Part shown: one piece after another, positions 1 to 9,645 of the stretch
Layout: each line of letters begins with the position of its first letter
Position numbering within the stretch: the stretch's first letter is position 1
Source: Lentzea sp. NBRC 102530
Lineage (GTDB): Bacteria > Actinomycetota > Actinomycetes > Mycobacteriales > Pseudonocardiaceae
Reading direction: 5' to 3'
Assembly: GCF_030269365.1 (NCBI RefSeq)
Contig: NZ_BSTF01000023.1
Location: 1-64,000 of the forward strand
Length of the DNA stretch: 64,000 bases
Made by a program: the position numbers and the translations under genes
Notes under the pieces: model-generated
Databases searched by the model: none
Told to the model about the DNA's origin: nothing
The model's input: only the letters and a program-made list of their open reading frames with translations

Positions 1-572
<572 letters not shown>

Positions 573-576
573 ACGC

Positions 577-1887
577 GTGACTGACCCACACGAGCTGGTC
601 GAGAAGCTGGTCGCCTCACTGCCCGATCTGCTCCCGGCGGCGCGGTGGTTCGGCGGCAAGGACCAGCCCATCACGGCCGTCCGTCCACTTCGGACGACGG
701 TGGTGGACGGCGACCTGGTGCACGTGATCTTCGAGGTGGAACAGCCCGGTCGCGTCGAGAGCTACCAGGGCGCGCTGAGCCTGAGCACCGGCGCGTGGGA
801 CGTCCTGCTCGACCCCGAGCACAACGGCGTGCTGCTCGACCGGATCGCCTCGGGCGAGGGCGTCGACGGCATCACGTTCGCGCACGAACCGGGCACGGAA
901 CTGCGCTCGGGCCTGCGCGGACGGCCGATCGGCGTCGAGCAGTCCAACACGTCGCTGATCTACGGCCAGCAGTACATCCTCAAGATCTTCCGCAAGCTCG
1001 CGCACGGCGAGAACCGCGACCTGACGATGCACCGCGCGTTGCGTTCGGTCGGCTGCGAGCACATCGCCCAGCCGCTCGGCGCGATCTCCACGGTCGTCGA
1101 CGGTCAGACGGTGACGCTCGCGATGCTGCAGGAGTTCCTGCCGGACGCCGTCGAGGGCTGGGACATGGCCAAGACCTCGGTGCGCGACCTGATGGCCGAG
1201 GCCGACCTGCACGCGTTCGAGGTGGGCGGCGACTTCGCCGGTGAGGCGCAACGACTCGGCCACGCCGTGGCGAAGGTGCACGCGGACCTCGCCGAGGCGC
1301 TCGGCACGAAGATCGCGGACGAGGACGCGATCTCCCGTGCCATCGCGGGCATGCAACGACGTCTCGGCGTCGTGCTGGAGTCCGTGCCGGAACTCGGCCG
1401 CTACGAGGAACCGCTGCGGGCCGCGTTCGAGGACGCCCGCGCGCACATCGGCGCGTTGCCGATCCAGCACATCCACGGCGACCTGCACCTCGGTCAGGTG
1501 CTGCGGACGGTGCACGGCTGGCTGCTGATCGACTTCGAGGGCGAGCCGGCGGCCAAGGTCGAGGACCGGCTGGCGCTGCGGTCGCCGTTGCGGGACGTGG
1601 CGGGGATGCTGAGGTCGTTCGACTACGCGGCACGGCAGCTGCTCGTCGGTCAGCCCGACGACGACCAGCTCGCCTACCGCGCGATGGAGTGGACGAAGCG
1701 CAACCGGGCGGCGTTCTGCGACGGCTACGCCGAGGTGGCGGCCGACCCGCGGGACAACGCCGTGCTGCTGCGCGCGTTCGAGCTGGACAAGGCGGTCTAC
1801 GAGGTCGCTTACGAGCACGCCAACAGGCCGGAGTGGTTGACGGTTCCGCTGTCGTCGATCGCCCGGATGACTTCTGGAGGAGAGTAA
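577..1887 (+). CDS. mak: Maltokinase (Mak/Pep2)
   Basis: A 436-residue kinase with the aminoglycoside-phosphotransferase-like fold that phosphorylates maltose to maltose-1-phosphate, the precursor of the GlgE maltosyl donor. The catalytic HGDLHLGQ motif lies near residues 299-306 and the Mg-binding IDFEGEP near 317-323, as in actinobacterial Mak. The N-terminal PAARWFGGKD stretch is typical of the cap domain. It starts at a GTG 4 bases after the treS stop, preceded by GAGGTGA, and ends 3 bases before glgB. The spacing indicates one operon making alpha-glucan from trehalose. Length is normal for the family. Confidence 0.93.
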   Translation: MTDPHELVEKLVASLPDLLPAARWFGGKDQPITAVRPLRTTVVDGDLVHVIFEVEQPGRVESYQGALSLSTGAWDVLLDPEHNGVLLDRIASGEGVDGITFAHEPGTELRSGLRGRPIGVEQSNTSLIYGQQYILKIFRKLAHGENRDLTMHRALRSVGCEHIAQPLGAISTVVDGQTVTLAMLQEFLPDAVEGWDMAKTSVRDLMAEADLHAFEVGGDFAGEAQRLGHAVAKVHADLAEALGTKIADEDAISRAIAGMQRRLGVVLESVPELGRYEEPLRAAFEDARAHIGALPIQHIHGDLHLGQVLRTVHGWLLIDFEGEPAAKVEDRLALRSPLRDVAGMLRSFDYAARQLLVGQPDDDQLAYRAMEWTKRNRAAFCDGYAEVAADPRDNAVLLRAFELDKAVYEVAYEHANRPEWLTVPLSSIARMTSGGE

Positions 1888-1890
1888 GCC

Positions 1891-4068
1891 GTGAAGGCCG
1901 ACCTGGACCGACTCCTGTCAGGTGCGCACCACGACCCGCACTCGGTGCTGGGTGTGCACTCCGTCGGCGACCAGGTGATCGCGCGGGCGCTGCGTCCCGG
2001 CGCGACGTCGGTCGCGGTGGCCTGGGGTGACAAGCAGGTCGAGCTGCCGCGCATCGCCGACGCGTTGTTCGAGGGCGAACTGCCCGAGGTGCCGGGCGAC
2101 TACCGGTTGCTGGTCACGTACAACGACGGCCCCGCGGTCGAGGTCGACGACCCGTACCGCTGGCTGCCGACCGTGGGCGAGCTCGACCTGCACCTGATCG
2201 GCGAGGGCCGGCACGAACGGCTCTGGGACGTGCTCGGCGCTCATGTCCGTTGCTACGAAACGGCTTCCGGTGACGTCACCGGTGTGTCGTTCGCGGTGTG
2301 GGCGCCGAACGCGCGCGGAGTGCGGGTGACCGGTGACTTCGACGGCTGGGACGGGCGCGCAAACCCGTTGCGCTCCATGGGGTCCAGCGGCGTCTGGGAG
2401 GTCTTCCTGCCGAACGTCGTGGTGGGGTCGCGGTACAAGTTCCGCATCCTCGGCCAGGACGGCGTCTGGCACGAGAAGGCCGACCCGATGGCGTTCGCCA
2501 CGGAGGTGCCGCCGCAGACGGCCTCGGTCGTCACGCGGTCCGAGTACCAGTGGGAGGACGCGGAGTGGGAGGCCCGGCGCGCGGCGACGCAGTGGGCGAA
2601 CGCGCCGATGTCGATCTACGAGGTGCACCTCGGCTCGTGGAAGCCCGGACTCGGGTACCGGGAGCTCGCGACCGAGCTCGCGGACTACTGCGAGGACATG
2701 GGGTTCACGCACGTCGAGATGCTGCCGGTGGCGGAGCACCCGTTCGGCGGGTCGTGGGGCTACCAGGTCACCTCGTACTACGCGCCGACCTCGCGGTTCG
2801 GGTCGCCGGACGACTTCCGGTACTTCGTGGACACGCTGCACCAGCGCGGCATCGGCGTGCTGGTCGACTGGGTGCCCGCGCACTTCCCGAAGGACGCCTG
2901 GGCGCTCGCGAAGTTCGACGGCACGCCGTTGTACGAGCACGCCGACCCGCGCCGCGGTGAGCAGCTCGACTGGGGCACCTACGTCTTCGACTTCGGGCGC
3001 AACGAGGTCCGCAACTTCCTCGTGGCGAACGCGCTGTACTGGATCGAGGAGTTCCACCTCGACGGACTGCGCGTGGACGCCGTCGCGTCGATGCTCTACC
3101 TCGACTACTCGCGGCCGGAGGGGCAGTGGCTGCCGAACGAGTTCGGCGGGCGCGAGAACCTCGACGCGGTGCGGTTCCTGCAGGAGCTGAACGCGACCGT
3201 GTACCGGCGGCACCCCGGCGTCGTGATGATCGCCGAGGAGTCGACGGCGTGGCCGGGCGTGACGCGGCCGACGCACCTCGGCGGGCTCGGGTTCGGCTTC
3301 AAGTGGAACATGGGCTGGATGCACGACACGCTGCACTACCTGTCGCGTGAGCCGGTGCACCGCTCGTTCCACCACAACGAGATGACGTTCTCGCTGGTGT
3401 ACGCGTGGAGCGAGAACTTCGTGCTGCCGCTGTCGCACGACGAGGTGGTGCACGGCAAGGGCTCGCTGTGGACCCGGATGCCGGGTGACGACTGGAACAA
3501 GGCCGCGGGTGTGCGGTCGCTGCTGGCGTTCATGTGGGCGCATCCGGGCAAGCAGCTGCTGTTCATGGGTGGTGAGTTCGGGCAGCGCGCCGAGTGGTCG
3601 GAGTCGCGGTCGCTCGACTGGCACCTGGTCGAGCAGGAGCCGTTGCACCAGGGCATCCAGTCGTTGATGCGGGACCTGAACTCGGTCTACAAGACCGCTG
3701 CGGCGTTGTTCTCGCACGACGTGACGCCGGAGGGGTTCCAGTGGATCGACGCGAACGACTCGGGCGGCAACGTGCTGTCGTTCCTGCGGATCGGTGAGGA
3801 CGGGTCCGTGCTGACGTGCGTGGCGAACTTCTCCGGGTCGCCGCACCACGACTACCGGGTCGGACTGCCTTCCGCCGGGCGGTGGAAGGAGCTCGTGAAC
3901 ACCGACGCCCAGCACTACGGCGGGTCCGGTGTCGGAAACTTCGGCGGTGTCGAGGCCGAGGCGAAGCCGTGGCACGGGCGACCGTACTCAGCGGTCCTGC
4001 AGCTGCCGCCGTCCGGGGTGCTGTGGCTCGTTCCCGAGGAGCGCGGGGTCCTGGGCGCGGACGACTGA
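1891..4068 (+). CDS. glgB: 1,4-alpha-glucan branching enzyme GlgB
   Basis: A 725-residue GH13 branching enzyme that introduces alpha-1,6 branches into glycogen or capsular glucan. An N-terminal pair of carbohydrate-binding modules (about residues 1-220, with [17 protein letters not shown]) precedes the catalytic barrel. Catalytic residues are visible in [11 protein letters not shown] (nucleophile about D396), IAEEST (about E449) and [10 protein letters not shown] (about D518). The GTG start sits 3 bases after mak with GGAGGAGAG upstream. The last 81 bases overlap a convergent gene on the minus strand. It is the third gene of the treS-mak-glgB operon. Confidence 0.95.
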   Translation: MKADLDRLLSGAHHDPHSVLGVHSVGDQVIARALRPGATSVAVAWGDKQVELPRIADALFEGELPEVPGDYRLLVTYNDGPAVEVDDPYRWLPTVGELDLHLIGEGRHERLWDVLGAHVRCYETASGDVTGVSFAVWAPNARGVRVTGDFDGWDGRANPLRSMGSSGVWEVFLPNVVVGSRYKFRILGQDGVWHEKADPMAFATEVPPQTASVVTRSEYQWEDAEWEARRAATQWANAPMSIYEVHLGSWKPGLGYRELATELADYCEDMGFTHVEMLPVAEHPFGGSWGYQVTSYYAPTSRFGSPDDFRYFVDTLHQRGIGVLVDWVPAHFPKDAWALAKFDGTPLYEHADPRRGEQLDWGTYVFDFGRNEVRNFLVANALYWIEEFHLDGLRVDAVASMLYLDYSRPEGQWLPNEFGGRENLDAVRFLQELNATVYRRHPGVVMIAEESTAWPGVTRPTHLGGLGFGFKWNMGWMHDTLHYLSREPVHRSFHHNEMTFSLVYAWSENFVLPLSHDEVVHGKGSLWTRMPGDDWNKAAGVRSLLAFMWAHPGKQLLFMGGEFGQRAEWSESRSLDWHLVEQEPLHQGIQSLMRDLNSVYKTAAALFSHDVTPEGFQWIDANDSGGNVLSFLRIGEDGSVLTCVANFSGSPHHDYRVGLPSAGRWKELVNTDAQHYGGSGVGNFGGVEAEAKPWHGRPYSAVLQLPPSGVLWLVPEERGVLGADD

Positions 4069-4665
4069 GGAGCCGGGTAGAGCGCCGTTCCAGTAGAGGG
4101 CACCGGTCACCGTGATGGGGCCGGTGCCTTCGCACGTCCGGGTGACCTGGTCCTTCAGGTCGAACGGCGTGGGGTCGCCGCAGCCGGTCAGGGTCAGGTT
4201 CGTCAGGGGTTCGCTGCCGGTGCTGGTGACGGTGACCTGGCCGGTTCGGTGCGTGGCCGCGTAGGCGGACACCCTGAGGTAGACGCAGTCCCAGTGGATC
4301 TCGGTGGTCGTGGTGGCGAAGAACCGCGCGGTGGTCGTTCCGGGAGGGGCGATCATGCCGTAGCTGTTCAGGCGCTTCAGCTGTCGTTCCGGATTGAGGG
4401 TGTAGGTCCTGAGCGGGGTGCCGGAGGCGTTCGAGAACTGGAGCCCGGTGGCGGTCGCCGGTCCCGGCCTGCGGCTACCGGCCCAGACCGACAGGTCGTA
4501 GACGCCGCCTTCGACCGCTTCGAGGCTGGCGCCGGTCGTGCCGGGGCCGACGATCACACCGGCGCGGGGCTCCGGGGCGACGCCTCCCGTGCAGCCGGGC
4601 ATCCCCGGATCCGCCCCGGTGGGAGGGCCGAGGAGCAGCACCGCCGCGCACAGCAGTTCGCGCAC
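3988..4665 (-). CDS. Hypothetical secreted protein, tail-to-tail overlap with glgB
   Basis: About 225 residues. The N-terminus ([21 protein letters not shown]) looks like a signal peptide and is followed by a mature region rich in Thr, Gly and aromatics with four or five cysteines, suggesting an exported beta-sandwich protein. The GTG at 4665 is the best start because the hydrophobic segment begins there; upstream sequence in the frame is low-quality. The frame stays open 81 bases into the 3' end of glgB on the other strand, and the last residues look like antisense of glgB, so the original stop may have been lost. The family was not recognised. Confidence 0.6.
   Translation of the reverse strand: MRELLCAAVLLLGPPTGADPGMPGCTGGVAPEPRAGVIVGPGTTGASLEAVEGGVYDLSVWAGSRRPGPATATGLQFSNASGTPLRTYTLNPERQLKRLNSYGMIAPPGTTTARFFATTTTEIHWDCVYLRVSAYAATHRTGQVTVTSTGSEPLTNLTLTGCGDPTPFDLKDQVTRTCEGTGPITVTGALYWNGALPGSSVVRAQDPALLGNEPQHPGRRQLQDR
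4099..4128. terminator. Weak hairpin downstream of glgB
   Basis: GGCACCGG (4099-4106) pairs with CCGGTGCC (4121-4128) around a 14-base loop, 31 bases after the glgB stop. It lies inside the convergent coding sequence, so it may only be a coding by-product. A role as glgB terminator is inference. Confidence 0.3.
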
Positions 4666-4797
4666 GACGGAAATGTAAGTCGATCGGGCGGCTCCGGCTC
4701 GGTGAACCTGATCAGCCCGCGGCACGTTGAGCTTTGTATGCGCCTGAGTTGGACGAGTAGCACGCCCGCGCGCCCGGACGGCAGGCACAATGGGTCC

Positions 4798-6168
4798 ATG
4801 CGGCACCGGAGCATCGCGTTGATCGTCGCCACCGCCCTGCTCGCGGTGGGTTGCACCGCCGAGATCCCAGGGCGCCCGCGTGCGGCCAAGGTGGTGAAGA
4901 AGGACGCGTCGAGCGCCACCGTCCAGGTGCGTGGCTCGGACAACGGCCCGATCGACAAGCTCGCCGCCACCGCGCTGACGGACATCGAGGAGTTCTGGAA
5001 GGACTCCTTCCAGGAGACCTTCAACAAGCCGTGGAAGCCCCTGAGCGGCGGCTACTTCTCCGTCGACACCGCGGACTCCACCGCGAAGCCGCCGCCCTGC
5101 ACCCAGAAGGCCGCCGACGTGGAGGGCAACGCCTTCTACTGCCCGGCCGCCGACGCCATCGCCTGGGACAGGGCTTCGTTGCTGCCCGTCCTGCAGGACC
5201 GCTTCGGCGACGCGGCCGTGGTCGTCGTGCTGGCCCACGAGATCGGCCACGCGGTGCAGAACCGCATGGGCATCACGCCCGAGGCGGAACGCCGCGAGCC
5301 GGACAAGTACCCGACGATCCTGACCGAGGCGCAGGCCGACTGCTTCGCCGGCTCGTTCGTGCGGTACGTGAGCGACGGCAAGTCGCCCCGGCTGGACATC
5401 AACGCCGACGCTCTCGACAAGGCCCTGGGTGCTTTGATCACGTTCCGCGACCCGGTGGGCACCTCGCCCGAGGACGAGCAGGCGCACGGGTCCGCTTTCG
5501 ACCGCGTCGCTGCGTTCCAGGACGGGTACGAGCAGGGGAACAAGTTCTGCGGGGCCATGTCGGTGCAGAACCGGCAGTTCACACAGCGGGCGTTCACCAG
5601 CACCAAGGACCGGGCCAACGGCGGGAACCTGCCGTTCTCGGACATGTTGGAGAACGTGACTCCCGACCTGGACGGGTACTTCAAGGGGCTGGCGACGGCG
5701 GCCGGCAAGCAGTGGCCCGCGGTTCGGGCCGAGGCCGCGCAGTCGGAGCCGACGTGCTCCGGGGATCAGGGGCCGGTTGCTTACTGTCCTGATTCGAAGT
5801 CGATCCAGATCGACACGAAGGACGAGTTGCCCGCGTTGCACAAGGAGCTCGGGGACTACGCGACCGGCACGTTGATCGCCACCCGGTACGCGATGGCCGA
5901 GCTGGCGGTGCAGGGGAAGGGCACCGAGGGGGAAGCTGCCTCTGCTGCGGCGCTGTGCCTGGCTGGGGCTTACACGGGGGCGGTGTTCCAGCGGCAGGAC
6001 GGGTTCGGGTTGTCGCCCGGCGACTTCGACGAGGCTGTGACCGTGTTGCTGCAGTTCGACTACGCGGCTCGGGACTCGAAGGGGCGGGATCCGGTGGATC
6101 CCGGGTTCGCTCGGGTGGCCCGGTTCCGCGAGGGCGTGTTCGAGGGTCCCAAGAAGTGCGGGCTCTGA
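4798..6168 (+). CDS. Zinc metallopeptidase lipoprotein (PF04228-like), paralogue 1
   Basis: A 456-residue lipoprotein: signal peptide with lipobox LLAVGC, then a predicted neutral zinc metallopeptidase. The metal motif LAHEIGHAVQ places H147, E148 and H151, and a downstream EAQADCFAG (about 177-185) supplies the further ligand typical of this HExxH family. The ATG at 4798 begins the signal peptide; the frame is open further upstream but without a better start. Cysteine pairs in the second half suggest disulphides outside the membrane. A paralogue with the same architecture lies at 8171-9613. The substrate is unknown. A strong hairpin follows at 6219-6253. Confidence 0.82.
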   Translation: MRHRSIALIVATALLAVGCTAEIPGRPRAAKVVKKDASSATVQVRGSDNGPIDKLAATALTDIEEFWKDSFQETFNKPWKPLSGGYFSVDTADSTAKPPPCTQKAADVEGNAFYCPAADAIAWDRASLLPVLQDRFGDAAVVVVLAHEIGHAVQNRMGITPEAERREPDKYPTILTEAQADCFAGSFVRYVSDGKSPRLDINADALDKALGALITFRDPVGTSPEDEQAHGSAFDRVAAFQDGYEQGNKFCGAMSVQNRQFTQRAFTSTKDRANGGNLPFSDMLENVTPDLDGYFKGLATAAGKQWPAVRAEAAQSEPTCSGDQGPVAYCPDSKSIQIDTKDELPALHKELGDYATGTLIATRYAMAELAVQGKGTEGEAASAAALCLAGAYTGAVFQRQDGFGLSPGDFDEAVTVLLQFDYAARDSKGRDPVDPGFARVARFREGVFEGPKKCGL

Positions 6169-6218
6169 TCCTGGGAGTTGCGTTCGTCGCGGTTCCAGCG
6201 GGGTTGGGTGCTCGAGCG

Positions 6219-6253
6219 GAAGCCCGCACCGGCTCTGGCCTGGTGCGGGCTTC
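6219..6253. terminator. Bidirectional terminator hairpin
   Basis: Perfect 12-bp stem: GAAGCCCGCACC (6219-6230) pairs with GGTGCGGGCTTC (6242-6253) around an 11-base loop. It lies between the convergent genes ending at 6168 (+) and 6252 (-). Confidence 0.8.
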
Positions 6254-6956
6254 AGCGTCGTGACACGGGTGCCTGGTCCGAGACCACGGAGATCCTCGCG
6301 CCCGGGATCTTCAGCGTGCCCCCGATCAGGTCCGTGTTGCGCACGGTGACCTCGGTGAACGTCACGAACGGCACGTTCAGCGGCGGCGGGTGGGCCGCGG
6401 TGTAGTCCACCGGGATCTTGATCCCGAGGAGGTCCAGGTTGCCCTTGAGCTGGACGGTGAAGAGCTCGATCCGGCCTGGTGAGACCGTCGAGGTGCTGCC
6501 GGGGCGTGCTGCGGTGACGAGTTTGACGCCCGGTGAGACCTCGGCCGTCTGGACCAGGTCCTTGATCTTCATGTCCGACGCGGTGAACTTCAGGACCTTG
6601 AGGACCTGGCCGTTCACCAGCGCGTCGACCACTCCCACGAAGTTGAGGCCTCCCAGGTCCAGGCGGGAGGCGGTCAGGGTCCACTCCCTTCCGCCCGCCG
6701 CCACCGGGGCAGGGGCCGGTGGCGGGGGTGCCGGTGTCGAGGGCGGCTCCGCGGTGGGCGGTGTGGACGGCGCGGACGACGACGCCGGCGGCGGGGTGCT
6801 GCTGACGGGTGGCTCCGACGACGGAGGGGTCGTGTTCGTTGTCGTCGGGGCCGACGAGCTGGGTGTCGAGGTTGGTGCCGGTTCCGTGCTCGACGGGGGT
6901 TGCAGCGCCAGGACCGCGACCATCGCCACGGCGGCCAGGGGCTGTGTTCGCATCAT
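6252..6956 (-). CDS. Secreted protein with Ser/Thr/Pro-rich linker, DUF6230/DUF6114 operon
   Basis: About 234 residues: signal peptide (MMRTQPLAAVAMVAVLAL), a low-complexity Ser/Thr/Pro stretch (about residues 20-95) and a C-terminal beta-rich domain beginning at REWTLTASRLDLGG. The ATG at 6956 overlaps the stop of the upstream DUF6114 gene in an ATGA junction, which fixes the start and implies translational coupling. The linker resembles those that carry exported domains through or away from the wall. The C-terminal domain was not assigned to a named family, but its layout resembles the neighbouring DUF6230 protein. Confidence 0.7.
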   Translation of the reverse strand: MMRTQPLAAVAMVAVLALQPPSSTEPAPTSTPSSSAPTTTNTTPPSSEPPVSSTPPPASSSAPSTPPTAEPPSTPAPPPPAPAPVAAGGREWTLTASRLDLGGLNFVGVVDALVNGQVLKVLKFTASDMKIKDLVQTAEVSPGVKLVTAARPGSTSTVSPGRIELFTVQLKGNLDLLGIKIPVDYTAAHPPPLNVPFVTFTEVTVRNTDLIGGTLKIPGARISVVSDQAPVSRR

Positions 6957-7408
6957 GTGGGGTGAACCCTCTGGGTCGGTTCCGGCTCGTGCTGCCGGTT
7001 CGAGTCCTGTGCCTTCTCCGACCCCTTCGCCTCCTTCGGCTTCTTGGGCTCGTCGGTCCAGGCCACGGCCAGCGCGCCGCCCAGCAGGGAGAGGATCGTG
7101 CCCACCAGGAAGCCGCCCAGGTTGGTCACGACCAGCGCCACGAGTGACAGCAGGACCGTCACGATGCCCGCTGCCAGGCGGAACTTGGGCTGCAGCCACA
7201 GGGTGGCCGCGCAGATCGCCAGCAACGCGCCGATCAGCAGTGCCGACACGCCGCCGAGCGTCTGGATCGAGATGACCATGTCGCCGAGCTTCACGCCCAC
7301 GAAGGGCGGGAACAGGATGATCAGTGCGCCGCCCGCCACGAAGAGACCGGCCCAGAAGGGCCGGCCACGTCGCCACGCGGTGAAGCCGCGCCAGGCCCTC
7401 AGAAGCAC
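6953..7408 (-). CDS. DUF6114 family membrane protein
   Basis: A 151-residue integral membrane protein with about four hydrophobic helices (GLFVAGGALIILFPP, ALLIGALLAICAATLWL, IVTVLLSLVALVV, LGGFLVGTILSLLGG) and a charged, Lys/Glu-rich C-terminal tail. This pattern next to a DUF6230 gene is characteristic of the DUF6114 family of actinomycetes, whose function is not established. The GTG start overlaps the DUF6230 stop by 10 bases and the stop overlaps the next gene by 4, so the three genes are one coupled unit. Confidence 0.75.
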   Translation of the reverse strand: MLLRAWRGFTAWRRGRPFWAGLFVAGGALIILFPPFVGVKLGDMVISIQTLGGVSALLIGALLAICAATLWLQPKFRLAAGIVTVLLSLVALVVTNLGGFLVGTILSLLGGALAVAWTDEPKKPKEAKGSEKAQDSNRQHEPEPTQRVHPT

Positions 7409-7989
7409 TCTTGCTTCCCCTGGCGGATGGTCAGGTTCATGCCCTTGAACCTGATGGTCTGGGCCGTGGTGGCCCAGGCGGTCTGCTGCAGCGAGGTGAT
7501 GTTGGCCGTGTCGGCCTGCAGGCCGAACGAACCGGGGAGGCCCCTGAGGTTCTCCGGGCCCTTGGTCACCTTGCTCGCGTCGATGCCGATCTCGGGGTTG
7601 CCGAGGACCAGGTCGCCGTTGAGGTCCGTGAGGTTGACGACCAGGTTGTCGGCCGACATGCCGCCCACGCTGTCCGCGGTGATGCGCATCGTGACGTCAC
7701 CGACGATCGGCATGCCGGGCACGAACACCGACTGGCAGAACTTGTCGAGCCTCGCCGTCTTGAACCCGCTGACCGCGACGACGTGCACCTTGCCCGCACC
7801 CGCGTCGACGCCGCCGAACTGGACGAATCCCTGGCCCGTCAAGTTGTCGGCGGACACCTTGAAGTTGGTGCCGGACACCGCGAACGAGGCGGCCAGCGCT
7901 CCCTGGGACATGCCGAAGAGGAGGGCACCGGCGCCGACAGCGCCGATGCCGAGCACTCCGACGAACCGTGCCCAGCGCGTTCTACCCAT
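7399..7989 (-). CDS. DUF6230 family secreted protein
   Basis: A 196-residue exported protein. It starts at an ATG 9 bases after AAGGAG, giving MGRTRWARFVGVLG and a hydrophobic signal segment ending near ALAASFAV. The remainder is beta-rich with two conserved cysteines (KFCQS and QECF). Databases sometimes label such proteins cholesterol esterase, but no catalytic triad is visible, so I treat it as a DUF6230 protein of unknown role. It is the first gene of a three-gene overlapping operon (DUF6230, DUF6114, linker protein) that reads away from the divergent metallopeptidase at 8171. Confidence 0.75.
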   Translation of the reverse strand: MGRTRWARFVGVLGIGAVGAGALLFGMSQGALAASFAVSGTNFKVSADNLTGQGFVQFGGVDAGAGKVHVVAVSGFKTARLDKFCQSVFVPGMPIVGDVTMRITADSVGGMSADNLVVNLTDLNGDLVLGNPEIGIDASKVTKGPENLRGLPGSFGLQADTANITSLQQTAWATTAQTIRFKGMNLTIRQGKQECF

Positions 7990-8170
7990 ACCGCCGAACT
8001 CCTTCCACACTGAAGGCTTGCGGAACGGACTTTGCGCTTCGAAACATCGGCAGGACAACGAAAACGAGCCCGCGCCGTCTTGAAATCACCCCTGGGAGTG
8101 AGACAGTTTCACGTTTGGCCGCAGGTCCTTGCCGAACGGCCCAAGAACGCACTTAGTAGGGTCTGACCTC

Positions 8171-9613
8171 ATGGGATTCGGACGAATCGCCGTCGCGCTG
8201 GTCGTGACCGCTGCCTTGACCGCGTGCGCCACCGTGGTCGAGGGCGAACCGAAGGGCGAGCGCCCCGACCCCACGAAGGTCGCGGGCCTCGAGATCTCCA
8301 ACGGCCCGTCCGGCCCCAAGCAGGGCGTGCCCGACGCTGACCTGAGCGTCGAGAACGGCGACGGCGGCGAGATGGACCGGCTGGCCATCAACACCCTCGC
8401 CGACGTGCAGGAGTTCTGGAAGGAAGAGCTGCCCCGCTCGTTCGGCGGCAAGACGTTCGAGCCGGTCAAGCGGTTCCTGTCCTACGACTCGAACGGCAAG
8501 GGCGTCGAGGTCTGCAAGCTCAACACCACGGGCATCGCCAACGCGTTCTACTGCGCGCTCGACGACAGCATCACGTGGGACCGCGGCGAACTCCTGCCGA
8601 TGCTCAAGGACTCGTTCGGCCCGATGGCCGTGGTGACGGTCCTGGCGCACGAGATGGGCCACGCGGTCCAGTACAAGCTCGGCCCGGCGTCGAACATCGG
8701 CGCCAACACGCCGTCGATCGTCAAGGAGCAGCAGGCCGACTGCTACACCGGCGTGTTCATGCGCTGGGTGGCGGAGAACAAGTCGAAGCACTTCGAGCTC
8801 TCCACCGGCGAGGGCCTCAACCAGATCATGCAGACGATGTTCTTCATCCGCGACAGCGCGGGAACGTCGTTCGAGAAGCAGGGCGCGCACGGCAGCGCGT
8901 TCGACCGCGTGTCGGCGTTCCAGTTCGGCTTCACCCGCGGCGCGGCCCGCTGCGCCGAGATCAACGAGGCCGAGATCAGCAAGCGCATCACCGAGCGGCC
9001 GTTCGCGCTCGACGACGTCGACGCGGGTCAGGGCCGCGGCAACGCCAAGATCGACGAGGACAAGTACCAGCGCGCCCTGGAGGAGTCCCTGCGCGACGCC
9101 TACAAGTCGAGCGGCGCCGCCTTCCCGGCCTTCGACCGGACGGGCGTCAAACCCTGCCCGGACGCGCAGACGACGTCGCCCGCCACCTACTGCCCCGCCG
9201 TGAACCAGCTCCAGCTCGACCTGCCGGCGCTGGTGAAGATCGGCACGCCCCCGAAGCGGGGTTCGAAGGGCGGCATCGGCGACTTCGCGGCGTTCGCGGT
9301 CATCGCCTCGCGCTTCTCGCTCTCGATCCAGCACGCCACGGGCTTCAAGCTGGACGACGACGCGGCCGGCCAGCGCACCGCGTGCCTCACGGGTGCCTGG
9401 GCGGGCCTGACGAACCGGCCGGACGCCGCCGCGGGCCTGCGCCTGTCCCCCGGTGACCTGGACGAGGCCGTGGCGGAGCTGCTGGCCGACGACAGCCTCA
9501 TCGCGGCGGACGTGAACGGCAAGGCCGTGCCGTCGGGCTTCGCGCGGGTGGAGGCGTTCGGCGACGGGTTCTTCCGCGGGCTCTCGTTCTGCGTCAAGAA
9601 GTACTCGGTTTGA
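8171..9613 (+). CDS. Zinc metallopeptidase lipoprotein (PF04228-like), paralogue 2
   Basis: A 480-residue lipoprotein with lipobox LTAC and the same architecture as the protein at 4798-6168: EFWKEELPRSFGGK, a cysteine-bounded segment, LAHEMGHAVQ (H160, E161, H164), KEQQADCYTG, then a second half ending in GLRLSPGDLDEAV. The ATG at 8171 is chosen because it opens the signal peptide. It is divergent from the DUF6230 operon, with 181 bases between the starts. The function is a probable cell-surface neutral zinc protease; the substrate is unknown. Confidence 0.82.
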   Translation: MGFGRIAVALVVTAALTACATVVEGEPKGERPDPTKVAGLEISNGPSGPKQGVPDADLSVENGDGGEMDRLAINTLADVQEFWKEELPRSFGGKTFEPVKRFLSYDSNGKGVEVCKLNTTGIANAFYCALDDSITWDRGELLPMLKDSFGPMAVVTVLAHEMGHAVQYKLGPASNIGANTPSIVKEQQADCYTGVFMRWVAENKSKHFELSTGEGLNQIMQTMFFIRDSAGTSFEKQGAHGSAFDRVSAFQFGFTRGAARCAEINEAEISKRITERPFALDDVDAGQGRGNAKIDEDKYQRALEESLRDAYKSSGAAFPAFDRTGVKPCPDAQTTSPATYCPAVNQLQLDLPALVKIGTPPKRGSKGGIGDFAAFAVIASRFSLSIQHATGFKLDDDAAGQRTACLTGAWAGLTNRPDAAAGLRLSPGDLDEAVAELLADDSLIAADVNGKAVPSGFARVEAFGDGFFRGLSFCVKKYSV

Positions 9614-9645
9614 TTCTTCCATCGACCCGGATCGATACTTGACCG

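Noticed and set aside
1918-3975. 685-codon minus-strand frame opposite glgB
   Set aside because: Antisense shadow of a well-supported glgB.
6191-6207. 17-base identity GGTTCCAGCGGGGTTGG with 36176-36192
   Set aside because: Too short and without flanking similarity. Could be chance in GC-rich DNA; not enough for a repeat call.
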